Assembly: GCA_963737745.1 (NCBI GenBank)
Contig: CAVTTR010000003.1
Coordinates: 161,812 to 225,811 of the forward strand
Length of the DNA: 64,000 nt
Direction: 5' to 3'
Source of the DNA: Bog-473 sp963737745
GTDB taxonomy: Bacteria > Actinomycetota > Acidimicrobiia > Acidimicrobiales > RAAP-2
The translations under genes and the position numbers were made by a program. A model generated the notes under the pieces. The model did no database searches. It worked only from the letters and a program-made list of their open reading frames with translations, and had not been told where the DNA came from. Positions 1 to 10,060 of this stretch are shown one piece after another (positions within the stretch are counted from its first letter, which is position 1; the number at the start of each line of letters is the position of its first letter).

Positions 1-1
1 C

Positions 2-646
2 ACCAGCCAATGGAGCCAGATTCAGGGCGATCTGGTTCAGCACATCAAGCTGAGCCTTCTCGCGGTGGCGATCGGCATCGTCATTTCGATTCCCTTGGCC
101 GTGCTGGCGTGGCGCTACAGCATCATCCGGGCGCCGGTCTTCGGGGTGGCGAGCGCTCTCTACATCATCCCCTCACTTGCCCTCTTCGTCATTCTCGGAC
201 CGCTGACCGGTTTCGTGGCTTCCTACCAGACGGCCGAGATCGCATTGGTCGGGTACACGCTTGCTCATCCTGATCTGGAACACCGTGGCCGGCCTCGACG
301 CCGTCCCGGCCGACGCCCGGGAGGCGGCGATTGCATTGGGCTACTCGCCCACCGCCGCCCTCGTCCGGGTCGACCTCCCCCTCGCTCTGCCGTACATCTT
401 CGCCGGCGTTCGGGTGGCCACGGCCACCGTCATCGGGCTGGTGACGGTGACGGCGCTCATCGGCCTCGGGGGCCTCGGCCAGCAGATCACCTACGGCTTC
501 ACCATCGGCTACAACACGCCGATCATCGTCGGTCTCGTTCTTTCCATCGTCCTGGCGGCGGTCGCCGGACCTGTTGCTGGTGGGCGCCCAGCGAGTGGCC
601 GTCCCGTGGGCCCGCACCGCCAGGCCCGCGAAAGGCGACCGACTGA
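2..646 (+). CDS. Osmoprotectant ABC transporter permease (ProW/OpuCB type), 5' partial, frameshifted
   Basis: Inner-membrane permease of a glycine betaine/choline/carnitine-type importer. The window opens inside the gene. The continuous protein needs three frames: the N-terminal half is in frame 2 (membrane segments LAVAIGIVISIPLAVLAW and ALYIIPSLALFVI). A one-base shift near 255 leads to the EAA-loop region (AVPADAREAAIALGYSP...LPLALPYIFAGVR) and the final membrane helices. A second shift near 560 leads to the tail. Both shifts are one-base insertions (CGCTTGCTC for CGCTGCTC; GCCGGAC for GCCGAC). The stop at 644-646 is one base before the GTG of the next permease, so the genes are coupled. 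The family is clear; the exact substrate is inferred from the neighbours. Confidence 0.8.
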   Translation, partial: TSQWSQIQGDLVQHIKLSLLAVAIGIVISIPLAVLAWRYSIIRAPVFGVASALYIIPSLALFVILGPLTGFVASYQTAEIALVGYTLAHPDLEHRGRPRRRPGRRPGGGDCIGLLAHRRPRPGRPPPRSAVHLRRRSGGHGHRHRAGDGDGAHRPRGPRPADHLRLHHRLQHADHRRSRSFHRPGGGRRTCCWWAPSEWPSRGPAPPGPRKATD

Positions 647-647
647 C

Positions 648-1382
648 GTGCATTTCCTCGACCAGGTGGCCGATTGGTTCACCACATCTTCGAACTGGAG
701 CGGGTCGCAAGGAATCCCCCTGCTCTTCTGGCATCAGCTCGAACTGTCACTTGACGGTGGTGCTCTCCGCCCTCCTGCTCGGGGGCGGCCTCGGGGTGTT
801 CCTCGGCCACACCGGCCGGGGCGGGTTGGTCGCCGTCAACGCGGCCAACGCCTTTCGGGCCGTGCCCACCCTGGCCCTGCTCACCTTGCTCGCCATTCAA
901 CCGTCCATCTCGCTCAAATGGAACGGGTTCCTCGCGGCATGGATCGCCCTCACCGCGCTGGCGATCCCTCCCATTTTGACCAACACCTACGTCGGGATGC
1001 GCGAGGTCGATGCCGACGTACGTGATGCCGCGAAGGCGATGGGACTGACCGGCGGTCAGGTGCTGCGCCGGGTGGAAGCGCCCCTGGCGGTCCCCTTTGT
1101 CATGGCCGGCGTGCGCACCGCCGCCATCGAGGTCGTGGCGACGTCGACACTGGCGGCGTACGTCAGCTTCACGGACCTCGGGCACGTACGTGATCACCGG
1201 GCTCAACACCAATAATTCGGTGCTCTCGTTCAGCGGTGCCATTCTGGTGGCGGTCATGGCCGGGCTTGGTGGCCGGCGCCCTCGGCCTTCTGGCTCGGGC
1301 GCTGACCCCACTCCCCCTGCGCCGACAGGGCACGCCGGGGCCTTCTCACCGCCCGCCCCGGTCTCGGCCGCTGCTAAGTTGA
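648..1382 (+). CDS. Osmoprotectant ABC transporter permease 2, frameshifted
   Basis: Second membrane subunit of the same importer, homologous to the first. It starts at GTG 648 right after the upstream stop. The protein reads VHFLDQVADWF, then with one-base insertions near 750, 1195 and 1265 gives LTVVLSALLLGGGLGVFLG, the conserved AFRAVPTLALLTLL segment, the EAA loop (VDADVRDAAKAMGLTGGQVLRRVEAPLA) and DLGTYVITGLNTNN near the end. Correcting those insertions takes the frame to a TGA at 1380-1382. Paired permeases plus a binding protein are typical of OpuC/OsmF-type systems. The ATPase subunit is not in the window and is presumably upstream. Confidence 0.78.
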
Positions 1383-1496
1383 CAAAGCCGATCGGATAAG
1401 TAAGTATTTCGATCACGCGACGGTTCCATGACGGTCCGATCGCGTCACGCCGAGGGGCGTGTTTCCGCCCCTCCCGACTGGGAAAGGTATCCCCAC

Positions 1497-2411
1497 ATGC
1501 GTTTCAAGCGCTCCTTGTTCTTCGGTGCCCTGGCCATGCTTGGTCGCCGTGGTCGCCGCGCCGACCGCGGCCTTTGCCTCTGTGCAGCGCCTCCAGCAAG
1601 CCGACCATCATCATCGGTTCGACGAACTTCGAGGAGCAGGCGATCGTTTCCAACATCTGGGCCGACGTCCTCAAGTCGGCGGGCTACAACGTCACCGTCG
1701 AGCCCGCACTGGGAACCCGGGCAATCGTGGTGCCGGCCATCGAGAAGGGCGAGATCAATCTCGAGCCGGACTACGCCGCCTCGCTGCTCGACTTCCTGCA
1801 CAACGGCGCCACCCCTGCGGCCGGCGACAACATCGCCACCGCCATCCCGGCCGATCAAAAGGCGCTCGCGTCGTTCGGAGTGACCGTGCTTCCCGCGTCG
1901 AAGGCGCTGGACACCAACGTCTTCGCCGTCACCAAAGCCACGGCCAAGAAGGACCACCTCACGACCATCTCGAGCCTGAAGCCCTATGCCTCGAAGATTG
2001 ACCCTGGGCGGACCCCCCGAATGCCCGACCAACGCCGGATGCGAGTTGGGGCTCAAGAAGGTCTACGGCCTGAAGTTCGCCGGCTTCAAGAGCCTCGACG
2101 AGGCGGGCCCACTCAGCGTGGCCGCCCTCAAGAACGGCAAAGTCCAAGTGGTCGAGCTCTTCTCGAGCGACGGCAACGTGGTGTCCAACAACTTCGTCGC
2201 CCTCACCGACAACAAGCACCTCGAGGGAGCGGACTACATCGTCCCGGTCATCCGCAAGTCGGTGGACACGCCCGGCGTGGCCAAGATCCTCAACAGCATC
2301 GACGCCAAGTTGACCACCACCGCCATCTCGAAGCTCAACCTCGACGTGACGGCCAAGCAGGAGCAGCCGGCCGCCGTGGCCCAGACCTGGGTGAACTCGG
2401 TCACGGGCTGA
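1497..2411 (+). CDS. Osmoprotectant-binding lipoprotein (OpuAC/ProX-like), frameshifted
   Basis: Extracytoplasmic substrate-binding protein of the importer. From ATG 1497: basic n-region MRFKRSLFF, a hydrophobic core, and a lipobox-like FASC after two one-base insertions (ATGCTTGG near 1540 and a second near 1585). The mature part begins SKPTIIIGSTNFEEQAI, the usual start of the OpuAC fold, then NIWADVLKSAGYNV, EPALGTRAIVVPAIEKGEINLEPDY and LLDFLHNG. A third insertion near 2005 (GACCCTGG for GACCTGG) restores the C-terminal lobe to TWVNSVTG and the stop. About 300 residues, normal for the family. Third gene of the importer operon, 114 bp after the second permease. Confidence 0.82.
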
Positions 2412-2493
2412 CGTCGCCGGGCATCGGCCGCGGCGTCACTCCCGATCGACCGCGGACCAGGTCGCCGATTCGGCAGCCCTCAGGTCGGCTTCG

Positions 2494-5046
2494 TCAGTCG
2501 GTGGCAATGGCGGTCAGCACATCCAGTTTGCCCGCACGCCGGGCGGGCCAGCTCGCTGCGCCGAGGCCGAGCAGCGCGGCGAGGATCAAGAAGATCACCA
2601 GGCTGCCGCCGGGGATCACGATGTCGGTGATGCCCTGCTGCTTGAGTGACGCGAAAAGGCCGTGCCGAGCGCCGTGCCGACGAGGATGCCGATGATGGCG
2701 CCGAATACGGAGAGAATGACCGACTCCGATCGGATCATGGACTCGCACCTGTCGTCGCTTCATGCCTACCGCCCGCAGGAGTCCGATCTCATGGGTGCGC
2801 TCGAAGACCGAGAGCATGAGCGTGTTCACGATGCCGATCAGGGCGATCACGACGGCCAGGGCCAGGAGGGCATAGACCAGCGCCAGGAGTTGGTTGACCT
2901 GGGCTCGCTGCGATTTCTCGAAGCCGGCCCGGGTCTGGATTTTCAGATTCGGGTAGGCCCGCAGGCCGTGCTCCACCACGCGTGGTCGTCAGCTGGCTCG
3001 TCCGCCTTCGTCTGCAAGAGGACGGCGACCGGGCAGCGGATTGTTGAAGTGCGTCGAGGAAGAACCGATCCCCCACCAGGTAACTCCCGATGAGAGCGTT
3101 GGGTTGGAAGATCCCGCCGACGCGCAATGTGGACGCTCCCGTTTGGGCGAACTTCACCGGCACGACCGAGCCGACGGAGAGGTGCTTGGTGGTCGCCGTG
3201 TTGGTGTCGATGAGCAACTGCCCGATCGCGAGCGCGGGCGCACCCGACTCCCACTCTGCATGCGCAGGATCACCGTCGAAGAGAGGTCCTTGGTGGAGAC
3301 CGCCGTCAGGTTCGGCCAGCGAATTCCGGATGGCAAAGGTCCCCTGATAGACCGTGGAGACGGACGGTGACGCCGGGCAGCGTGGCCGCGACGTCCGCCA
3401 CCGAACCGCTGAACTCGCCCGGCTCCGCCCTGGGCGGAGCTCGTGACGATGTAGCTGGCACTGATTGCGTTGTCGACACTGCTCGTGACGGACTTGGAGA
3501 GCGAGGCGCCGAAGACGGCGATGGTCGAGACCAGGGCCAGCCCGACCATGAGGGCCGAGGCCGTCTGCGCCGTGCGCCGGGGGCTGCGCATGGAATTCTG
3601 CCGTCCGAGCTTGCCCGAGATCCCCAGCAGCCGGGCGAGAGGCCTCCCGATCACGCTCGCCATCGGCCGGGCGACGACCGGCGCCAACATGCCGATCCCG
3701 ATGAACAGGGCCACCGCGCCGAGCCCGACGAGCGGCGATGGCGGGCTTGGTCAGTCCGAAGACCAAGAGCGCCACACCGACCACGGCGAACACCGTCCCG
3801 ATGATGATCCTTCGTCGTGACGACTCCTGCTCGTCCGGCCCGGTGATCGGCCAGCGCCGCCACCGGAGGGATCCGCACGGCACGCCGGGCCGGACTGATG
3901 GCCGAGACCAGGGTCACCCCGACGCCCGACGAGCAACGCCACGACGACGGTGCGCCCTTCGAAGATCAAGGACCCCGAGGGCAAGGTGATGCCGAGTGGC
4001 CTTGAAGAGGGCCTCGAGGCCGATGGCGGCGAAGACGCCGAGACCGATCCCGATCAAGGAGGCCACCGTGCCCAAGATGAGAGCCTCGGCCAGCACCGAG
4101 CGGAAATACCTGGCGGCGGCTGGCCCCCACGATCCGCAACAGCGCCAACTCCCGGGTGCGCTGGCCCACGGTGATGGAGAACGTGTTGAAGATGGTGAAT
4201 CCCCCGACGAACAGCGAGATGAAGGCGAACACCAAGAGAGCGGTGGAGAAGAAGCCCAGCGCCTGGTTGATGTCGTTGGACTGCTCATTGGCCACGGTCT
4301 GCCCGGTCACCACCTCCACCCCCTTCGGGAGCGCGGCCGCGATGGCGTGGTTGCACGGTGGCCTTGTCGGCCCCGGGAGAGGTCAGGACATCGATGGCCT
4401 GGTAGTGCCCGACCTGGCCGAAAGAGCGTTGCGCCGTCGGAAGCTCGAAGGCGGCGATGGTGGCTCCGGCCAGATTGTTCGCCGTGCCGAATTTGACGAT
4501 GCCGCTGATGGTGAACGTCTGCGGGGGACCGGCAAGGAGCACGCGGACGTGGTCGCCCACGAAAAGTGGTACTTCTGCGCGGTGCCGGCGTCCATCACCA
4601 CGTCATGCGGTGAGGTGGGGGCGGTTCCCGACGCGAGCTGGAGCGCCGAGAGCTGGGGATCGGCGTCATACGACAGACCGAGCGTCGGGGCGCCGCCGTT
4701 GCTGATGGCCTTGCCGTCCGGGGCCACGAACTGGGCGTACCCGCCGACCGTCCCATCGGCGAACTGTCACGCCGGGAATGTGGCGCACCGTGGTGGCGAT
4801 CGACTGAGGGATGGGCTTGCGCACTGCATTCGTGCCGGCACTGGTGTCGGAGAATGCCGCCTTGCCGCGGATCTCGAAATCGACATTCTGATAGATGTGA
4901 CCGAACAGCGTATTGAAGGTGTTGTGCAACGTGTCGGTAAGGACGAACGTTCCGGAAATGAAGGTGACTCCGAGCACGATGGCCAGGGCCGTCAACGCCA
5001 GGCGCAGCTTGTGGGCCAACAAACCCCGAAGGACGACTCGGCTCAC
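2494..5046 (-). CDS. FtsX/MacB-family ABC transporter permease, multiply frameshifted
   Basis: Large permease of an exporter or lipoprotein/cell-envelope ABC system. It starts MSRVVLRGLLAHKLRLALTA, the standard FtsX-like first helix. A long extracellular domain follows in several frames (FADGTVGGYAQFVAPDGKA; VLLAGPPQTFTISGIVKFG), then the first FtsX core (ALGFFSTALLVFAFISLFVG; RELALLRIVGASRRQVF) and a second FtsX core (LLALAVVIALIGIVNTLML; EIGLLRAVGMKRRQVR) ending ARRAGKLDVLTAIATD. At least six frame changes are needed over about 850 codons. All domains are present in order, so consensus errors are more likely than decay, but this cannot be settled here. It starts one base after the ATPase stop, so the two are co-transcribed. 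Confidence 0.75.
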
Positions 5047-5047
5047 C

Positions 5048-5837
5048 TCAGCCGCCCAGGTGCTTCATGTGTTCGAGCACCGAATCCGCGGTGGGTGCAA
5101 CCAGTTCGTCGACCACCGAGCCGTCGGCCAGGAACACGACGCGGTCGGCGTAGGCCGCTCCCCGTGCGTCATGGGTGACCATGACGATGGATTGGTGCAT
5201 GTCGGTCACCGAACGTCGCAGGAACTCGAGCATTTCCGCCGACGCATTCGAGTCGAGGTTGCCCGTCGGCTCGTCGGCAAAGATCAGGTCAGGTCGTGCG
5301 ATCAGCGCCCTGGCACACGCCACGCGCTGTTGTTGACCTCCGGACATCTCGCTCGGGCGGTGCGAAAGGCGATTGCCGATGCCGAGCTGCTCGACCAGGT
5401 AATCGAACCAACCCTGATCGAAGTTCGTCTTCGCCAGGTCGCAAGGAAGTGTGATGTTCTCCCGTGCCGTGAGCGTCGGAATCAGGTTGAAGGACTGGAA
5501 GACGAACCCGATCTGTTCACGTCGCATCTGCGTGAGACCGGCATCGTCGAGGTGCCCGATCTCCCGCTCGCCCACGAACGTGCGGCCCGAGGTCGGCGTG
5601 TCGAGACCGGCCATGCAATGCATGAGCGTGGACTTGCCCGAACCCGACGGGCCCATGACCGCGGTGAACCGGCCGCTCTCGAACTCGACGTTGATGCCGT
5701 CGAGGGCACGGACCACGGCGTCACCCTTGCCGTAAATTTTGGTGAGGTCGATGGCCCGGGCGGCCGGCGATGCCGGCGACTATCGCTCCGGACGGCCCAC
5801 TGGCGGCGGCATCTACGAAAGGTCTGTCGGCACTCAT
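5048..5837 (-). CDS. MacB/LolD-type ABC transporter ATP-binding protein
   Basis: ATPase partner of the downstream FtsX-like permease. Walker A GPSGSGKST, Q-loop GFVFQSFNLIPTL, signature MSGGQQQRVACARAL, Walker B LIFADEPTGNLDS and switch His in MVTHDARGAAYADR are intact. The best start is ATG 5837 (MSADRPFVDAAASG). A one-base insertion near 5765 separates this leader from AIDLTKIYGKGD, so the ungapped reading begins at MVRALDGINVEF. About 260 residues after correction. A perfect inverted repeat lies just upstream (5873-5890). Confidence 0.88.
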
Positions 5838-5872
5838 GGGGCCCATCATTGGGCATCGATGCAGAAGGCACA

Positions 5873-5890
5873 ATCAGGGACATCCCTGAT
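5873..5890. promoter_or_regulatory. Perfect 7-bp inverted repeat upstream of ABC exporter operon
   Basis: ATCAGGG-ACAT-CCCTGAT is a perfect 18-bp inverted repeat, 36-53 bases upstream of the ATPase start at 5837. Its position fits an operator for a dimeric repressor. It has no T-tract, so a terminator is less likely. No regulator gene lies alongside. Confidence 0.45.
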
Positions 5891-6002
5891 GGCACTGCGG
5901 GACAAGCCCGCTATGGGGGGTAGCCCAGGCGCGCCACCACCCGGCCCCTCGAGTGCCGGGCCGGGTGGAACGCTGCGATGAACGCCTGTGCGTGCGGATG
6001 AC

Positions 6003-6610
6003 TCAGGTCGTGGCGAGCACCCGTTCCGCCTCGGCGTGCACCGCAAGCTCTTGGTCGTCAGGGGTCCGGCGTGCGTGCCAGAACCCGAAGGCAACCAGGA
6101 TGGCCATGACTCCCAGCCAAGGCGAAGGCGGCAATCGCGGCCCACAGAGCGATCAAGCCGAACTCGGAGAAGGCGTACGCCTCGAGAAGCAGTCCTCGCA
6201 AGGTCGTGCCTTGGAACGACGTCTGCACCTCAGCGGCCAGAGTCGTATTCGTCGGGTTGGCGCGGGAGGCGGCGCTCACTTTGGCGTAGACGCCGCCATA
6301 TGGCATTTCACTCAGGTGAACGGCGATGAAGTGGTCGGCATAGGCCTCGGCCTGGGCGCCCGTCGTCAAGCGGCTGCCCGGCGTACTTGAGTAGGTAGGG
6401 CTTCATGCCCGGCGTGATCTCGGTGCCTGGCTTCGCCTGAGCGAACGCTGCCGCGGACGGGAACACGATGTCCTGTTGGGCCAGTTGATTGTGCACACTG
6501 GTGTTCGTAAAGCTGTAGCCCCACATCAGGAGCCCTCCGGCGACAACGAGCACCACCACCATCACTGCGCCACCTGCACTCGCTATGAAATCGAAAACCT
6601 TACGCCGCAT
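6003..6610 (-). CDS. Membrane protein with two terminal helices, unknown function, frameshifted
   Basis: I do not recognise the family by name. MRRKVFDFIASAGGAVMVVVLVVAGGLLMWGYSF gives a first membrane helix. An extracytoplasmic stretch of about 110 residues follows (VHNQLAQQDIVFPSAAAF; TGAQAEAYADHFIAVHLSEM; YAKVSAASRANPTNTTLAAEV). Then comes a second helix (SEFGLIALWAAIAAFALAG) continuing after a one-base insertion near 6110 as VMAILVAFGFWHARRTPDDQE, ending at the TGA of 6003-6005. A further shift near 6370 separates the N-terminal part. About 200 residues. It lies between the ABC exporter and the MFS gene, all on the minus strand, and could be co-expressed. Confidence 0.6.
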
Positions 6611-6705
6611 GTCTGCTCCTTAAGTAGTGAGAATCCTTGTGCTCTCACCTTGCGGCATTAGGCGGCTCTTCCCATAGGGACGATGGTCACCTCCTGCAGG
6701 GACTT

Positions 6706-8339
6706 TCAGCCCACCGATTTCTGGAGGAGGTGGACACTCACTGAGCAAGGTGCGACCCGCGGCTCGACGACTACAAATGGGTGCTCTCGGCCCCCGTCGT
6801 TACTGCCGCGTCGGATGAAGGGCCCCATCCCCGCGCCGATGAGGGCCACGACGCCGGCGACCAGCATGGTCAGGTGGAGGCCCTTCCATGAATGCGGCGT
6901 GACTGCCTCGGGTTATGGCCGCGCGCCAGCCGTGCGGTCGCCAGCGGAAATCGGAGCCAGACCCTGGGAGACGACGGCCGTGGCATGCGTCAGCCGATGG
7001 GCCACGGCAGGCGGAACTCCTGCGGCGAGCAGATCACGGACGAAGACCGAGGCCACCTTGACCCCAAGGATTGAGCCGCAAACGGCCGTCCCCAGCACTC
7101 CACCCAACTGAATGGCCGTTCCTTGGATCCCACCGGCCACCCCGGCCTCGTCAACCGGCGTGTTGCCGACGATGGCATCGGTCGCTGCGGTGACGACGAG
7201 TCCGATACCCAGTCCGATCAGGATGAACGGCGGCCAGAGGTGGATGTAGGGCGAGTCGACTTGCAGGGTCGTGAGGGACAGCAACGCCACCGCCGTCGCG
7301 AACAGCCCGACGGTGATAGGCAACCACGGTCCGAATCGGGTGGTCATTCGAGCTCCAAGGTTGCTGGAGAGAGCGAAGGTGATCGTGAGAGGCAGAAGCC
7401 GGACACCAGCCGCCACCGGGACTATACCCATGCACGCTCTGTAGGTAGAGGCCGACGAAGAAGAGCACACCGAAGAGGGCGAAGAAGTTCAGCAGCACGA
7501 TGATGATGCTCAGCGAGACGGACCGGTCCTCGGAAGATGCCCAATGGAACGAGGGCATGCGTGGTTTTCCGCTCGATGGCGACGAAGACGACGCAAAGGA
7601 CCAACCCGACGGCAATCAGTCCGAGCGTGCGGCCGCTCCCCCATCCCCAACTCTGCGCCTTCACGAGTGCGTACACGAGCGCCAACAGGCCCAGGGCCAA
7701 GGTCACCACCCCGGGGATGTCAAAGCGGTGCCGCTCCGATTCGCGCGACTCGAGCAGAACGAACATACCGAACCCAACCGTGGCCACCCCTACGGGCACA
7801 TTGATGAAGAAGACGCTCTGCCAAGAGATGTGCTCGACGAAGAGCCCACCGACAATGGGCCCCGCCGCGGTCGCGGTCGCGGACGCACTGACCCAGATCC
7901 CCACCGCCCGATTGAGCTCGTCGGGAGGGTAGGCGGCCCGCAGGAGGGCCAGGGTGTTGGGGAGGAGGAGGGCGCCAAAGGCGCCTTGCACGCCCCGGAG
8001 GAGGATGACCCCATCAATAGTCCCGACCAATCCAATGGCCAGGGAAGCGACGGAAAAGCCGATCACGCCGATGAGGAATACACGCCGGCGGCCGAAGTGG
8101 TCTCCGAGCTTCCCGCCAAGGATCAGCGCCACCGCGATGACCAGCAGGTAGGCGTTGGTGACCCACTGGAGGTCGGCCAGGGAGGCATGCAGGTCCCGCC
8201 CGATATAGGGATTGGCTACGGCAACAACCGATCCGTCGATGCCGACCATGATCACGCCCATGGCCACGATCACCAGGGTCATCCAAGGTCGGTCACGCCA
8301 CCGGGTCGTGGACGATGTCGCCGGCATACTGTCGATCAA
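6706..8339 (-). CDS. MFS drug-efflux transporter (DHA2, 14-helix type), frameshifted
   Basis: Proton-driven multidrug exporter of the EmrB/QacA family. The N-terminus runs MTLVIVAMGVIMVGIDGSVV, then motif A GGKLGDHFGRRR and motif C AGPIVGGLFVEHISW. Frame changes near 7525 (GIFRG then SVSLSIIIVLLNFFALFG) and 7430 (then GVRLLPLTITFALSSNLGARM) lead to DEAGVAGGIQGTAIQLGGVLG. Two more shifts near 6900-6925 restore the last helix (AITRGSHAAFMEG, then LHLTMLVAGVVALIGAGMG) and a TGA at 6706-6708. About 544 codons, as expected for DHA2. The start may be the in-frame MPATSS four codons later. Four shifts leave doubt whether it is functional, although every conserved block is present. Confidence 0.82.
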
Positions 8340-8542
8340 CTCGTCGTTCCCACTCCTGAAGGCGATGGTCGACGCTCACTATGGCAGAAAATCTCATCGC
8401 TGGGCAAAGCTGTACTCCCTCGTGGGAAAGGAGGCGTTGCGGCCGACCAGGAGCATGACCTGAGCTTCACGTCGCCTCAATTGGGTGGTAGTTGATATGT
8501 CGTTGGGCCACCTGAGACCCGCCTGACCCATCCTTGGTGGCC

Positions 8543-9452
8543 ATGGCAGCGATGACACCCCTGGGCGGGGGCGAGCAGTACTTTCGGCGGGTACTCGAGC
8601 ATGTATCCGATGCGGTCATTGCCACCGACACGTATGGCCAGGTGACGTTCGCCAACACGGCCGCCCAAGAGCTTTACGGCATCGCGGCCCAGGACGCGCT
8701 CGGGCATAACATCGTCGAATTGCTGGCCATGTTCGACACGGCAGAGCGCACGGACGTCGACGACATCACCGCCATGGTTGCCCGCGATGGTCGGTGGCGT
8801 GGCGAACTGACGCAGCGCTCCCTCGATCGGCCGGGATCTCCTCGTAGAGGTATCGGTCTCGCGTCTGCAGAACGACGACGGGACCGTACTTGGCTCGGTC
8901 AGCATCGTGCGGGAAATAAGCGATCGCAAGGCGGCCGAGCGTCAGATCTCGTACCAGGCCACCCACGACGGGTTGACGGGACTGCTCAATCGGACCGCGT
9001 TCCTCGCCGAGCTGGACAGCTCGGTTTCCGCCGGACGCAATCCCACCCTTGTCTTTTTGGATCTCAATGGATTCAAGGCCATCAATGATCTTCATGGCCA
9101 TCACCAGGGAGACGAGATACTCCGGGTGATCGGTGGGCGACTGGCCGGAGCGATTCGTCCCGACGACGCGGCCGGACGCTTCGGCGGCGACGAGTTCGTG
9201 CTTCTCGTCCACGATCTCACCGAACAAAAGGCAACGGAGTCGTACCTCGAGCGCATCATGGCCATCCTCACCGACCCCGTCCGGGCCCGCGGCGGGACCA
9301 CGCACGTTGTGGGAGTGAGCGTGGGAGTGGCGCATTTCAGGCCCGAGGACGACCCTGACAGCCTTATCCGACGGGCCGATAAGGCCATGTACGACGCCAA
9401 GCGGTCGACTGAAGTGGCGTCCGCCTACCGGACGGCGGGGAGCGGCGCCTAG
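8543..9452 (+). CDS. PAS-GGDEF diguanylate cyclase, one frameshift
   Basis: Makes the second messenger c-di-GMP from two GTP. An N-terminal PAS domain (YFRRVLEHVSDAVIATDTYG...FANTAAQELYGIAAQDALG) is followed by a one-base insertion near 8845 that breaks DR(R)DLLVEVSVSRLQNDDG. The GGDEF domain follows: THDGLTGLLNRTAFLAEL, VFLDLNGFKAINDLHGH, active site RFGGDEFVLL, and AMYDAKRS near the end. A product-inhibition I-site is visible: RPDD followed by five residues and GGDEF. There are no membrane segments, so the sensor is cytoplasmic. In-frame TTG/GTG starts lie 6-9 bases upstream of ATG 8543. Confidence 0.87.
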
Positions 9453-9503
9453 TAGGAGGAGGCGGCGGCAAAGGCGTGCTCACCTCCATATGCCAGGCGG
9501 CCC

Positions 9504-9534
9504 TTGACAGAAAGATTTGGTAAGCCTAACTTTT
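9504..9534 (+). promoter_or_regulatory. Promoter overlapped by an IdeR/DtxR-like iron box
   Basis: A consensus -35 TTGACA (9504-9509) is followed after 17 bp by TAACTT (9527-9532). Overlapping the -10, TTTGGTAAGCCTAACTTTT at 9516-9534 matches the 19-bp IdeR/DtxR consensus (TTAGGTTAGSCTAACCTAA, from known biology) at 14 of 19 positions. A DtxR-family regulator is encoded about 520 bp downstream. The site therefore looks like an iron-repressed promoter. Confidence 0.6.
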
Positions 9535-9539
9535 CTGGC

Positions 9540-9851
9540 GTGCCTGGTGAAGGGGTCAGAGAAAACGGAGGAGCGGGGCGGGCGACTGACGCCGCGAGCC
9601 GTACCGGCCTTCGCCGAGTCGACTGGGTACGCCTCATCGACGACGGCGGCCGATACAGGGCCGAAGCGGTCGGAGTCGGTTTCAGGTTGCCGGCGACACG
9701 TGCGATTTCGCTGACTCTGGCGGCGGATCTGATTGCCTCAGGAGTCCCTCACGTCAGGCGCGGCAGCCGAGTTTTCCCAGGTCTGAGCGTGAACGAAGTG
9801 ACGGAGCGGTGTCATGCCGGCCCTCATTGGAGCCAGCGCTCCCTTCGTTGA
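9540..9851 (+). CDS. Small hypothetical protein, possibly leaderless and iron-regulated
   Basis: About 103 residues from GTG 9540. Its central part (RRVDWVRLIDDGGRYRAEAV, then GVGFRLPATRAISL, then TLAADLIASGVPHV) has the composition and periodicity of a real protein. The GTG falls about 8 bases after the predicted -10, which fits leaderless translation common in actinobacteria. The C-terminal 25 residues look less protein-like and could reflect a missed shift. Function unknown; the iron box overlapping its promoter is the only functional hint. Confidence 0.4.
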   Translation: MPGEGVRENGGAGRATDAASRTGLRRVDWVRLIDDGGRYRAEAVGVGFRLPATRAISLTLAADLIASGVPHVRRGSRVFPGLSVNEVTERCHAGPHWSQRSLR

Positions 9852-9952
9852 CTCGGTCGCTGCCGCATCTGCCGCCTGAGATGGCCCCGCATCCGACGAT
9901 GGTGCGGAGCGCCTACGATCTGTTGGTCAGCTGATCACCGGCGAGGAGACCA

Positions 9953-10060
9953 ATGCAGGGGAACGAGCAGGTCATTGGACTTCTCAACGAGGTGCTCACG
10001 GCGTACCTCGACGGCCAGCTCGGCGAAGCCCACTACCTGGCCCAGCAGATTCGTGGTTAG
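9953..10060 (+). pseudogene. Bacterioferritin remnant with internal deletion
   Basis: A 35-codon frame starts after a good ribosome site (GAGGAGACC-ATG). Residues 1-17, MQGNEQVIGLLNEVLTA, match the start of bacterioferritin helix A. Residues 18-35, YLDGQLGEAHYLAQQIRG, match the family C-terminus (DYLE-QL..LGE..YLAQQ). About 120 central residues, with all ferroxidase ligands and the heme Met, are missing without a frame break. A full-length Bfr is about 155-160 residues. It overlaps the GTG start of the dtxR-like gene, fitting an ancestral bfr-dtxR pair. It is either an internal-deletion relic, an assembly collapse, or a retained micro-protein. Confidence 0.65.
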
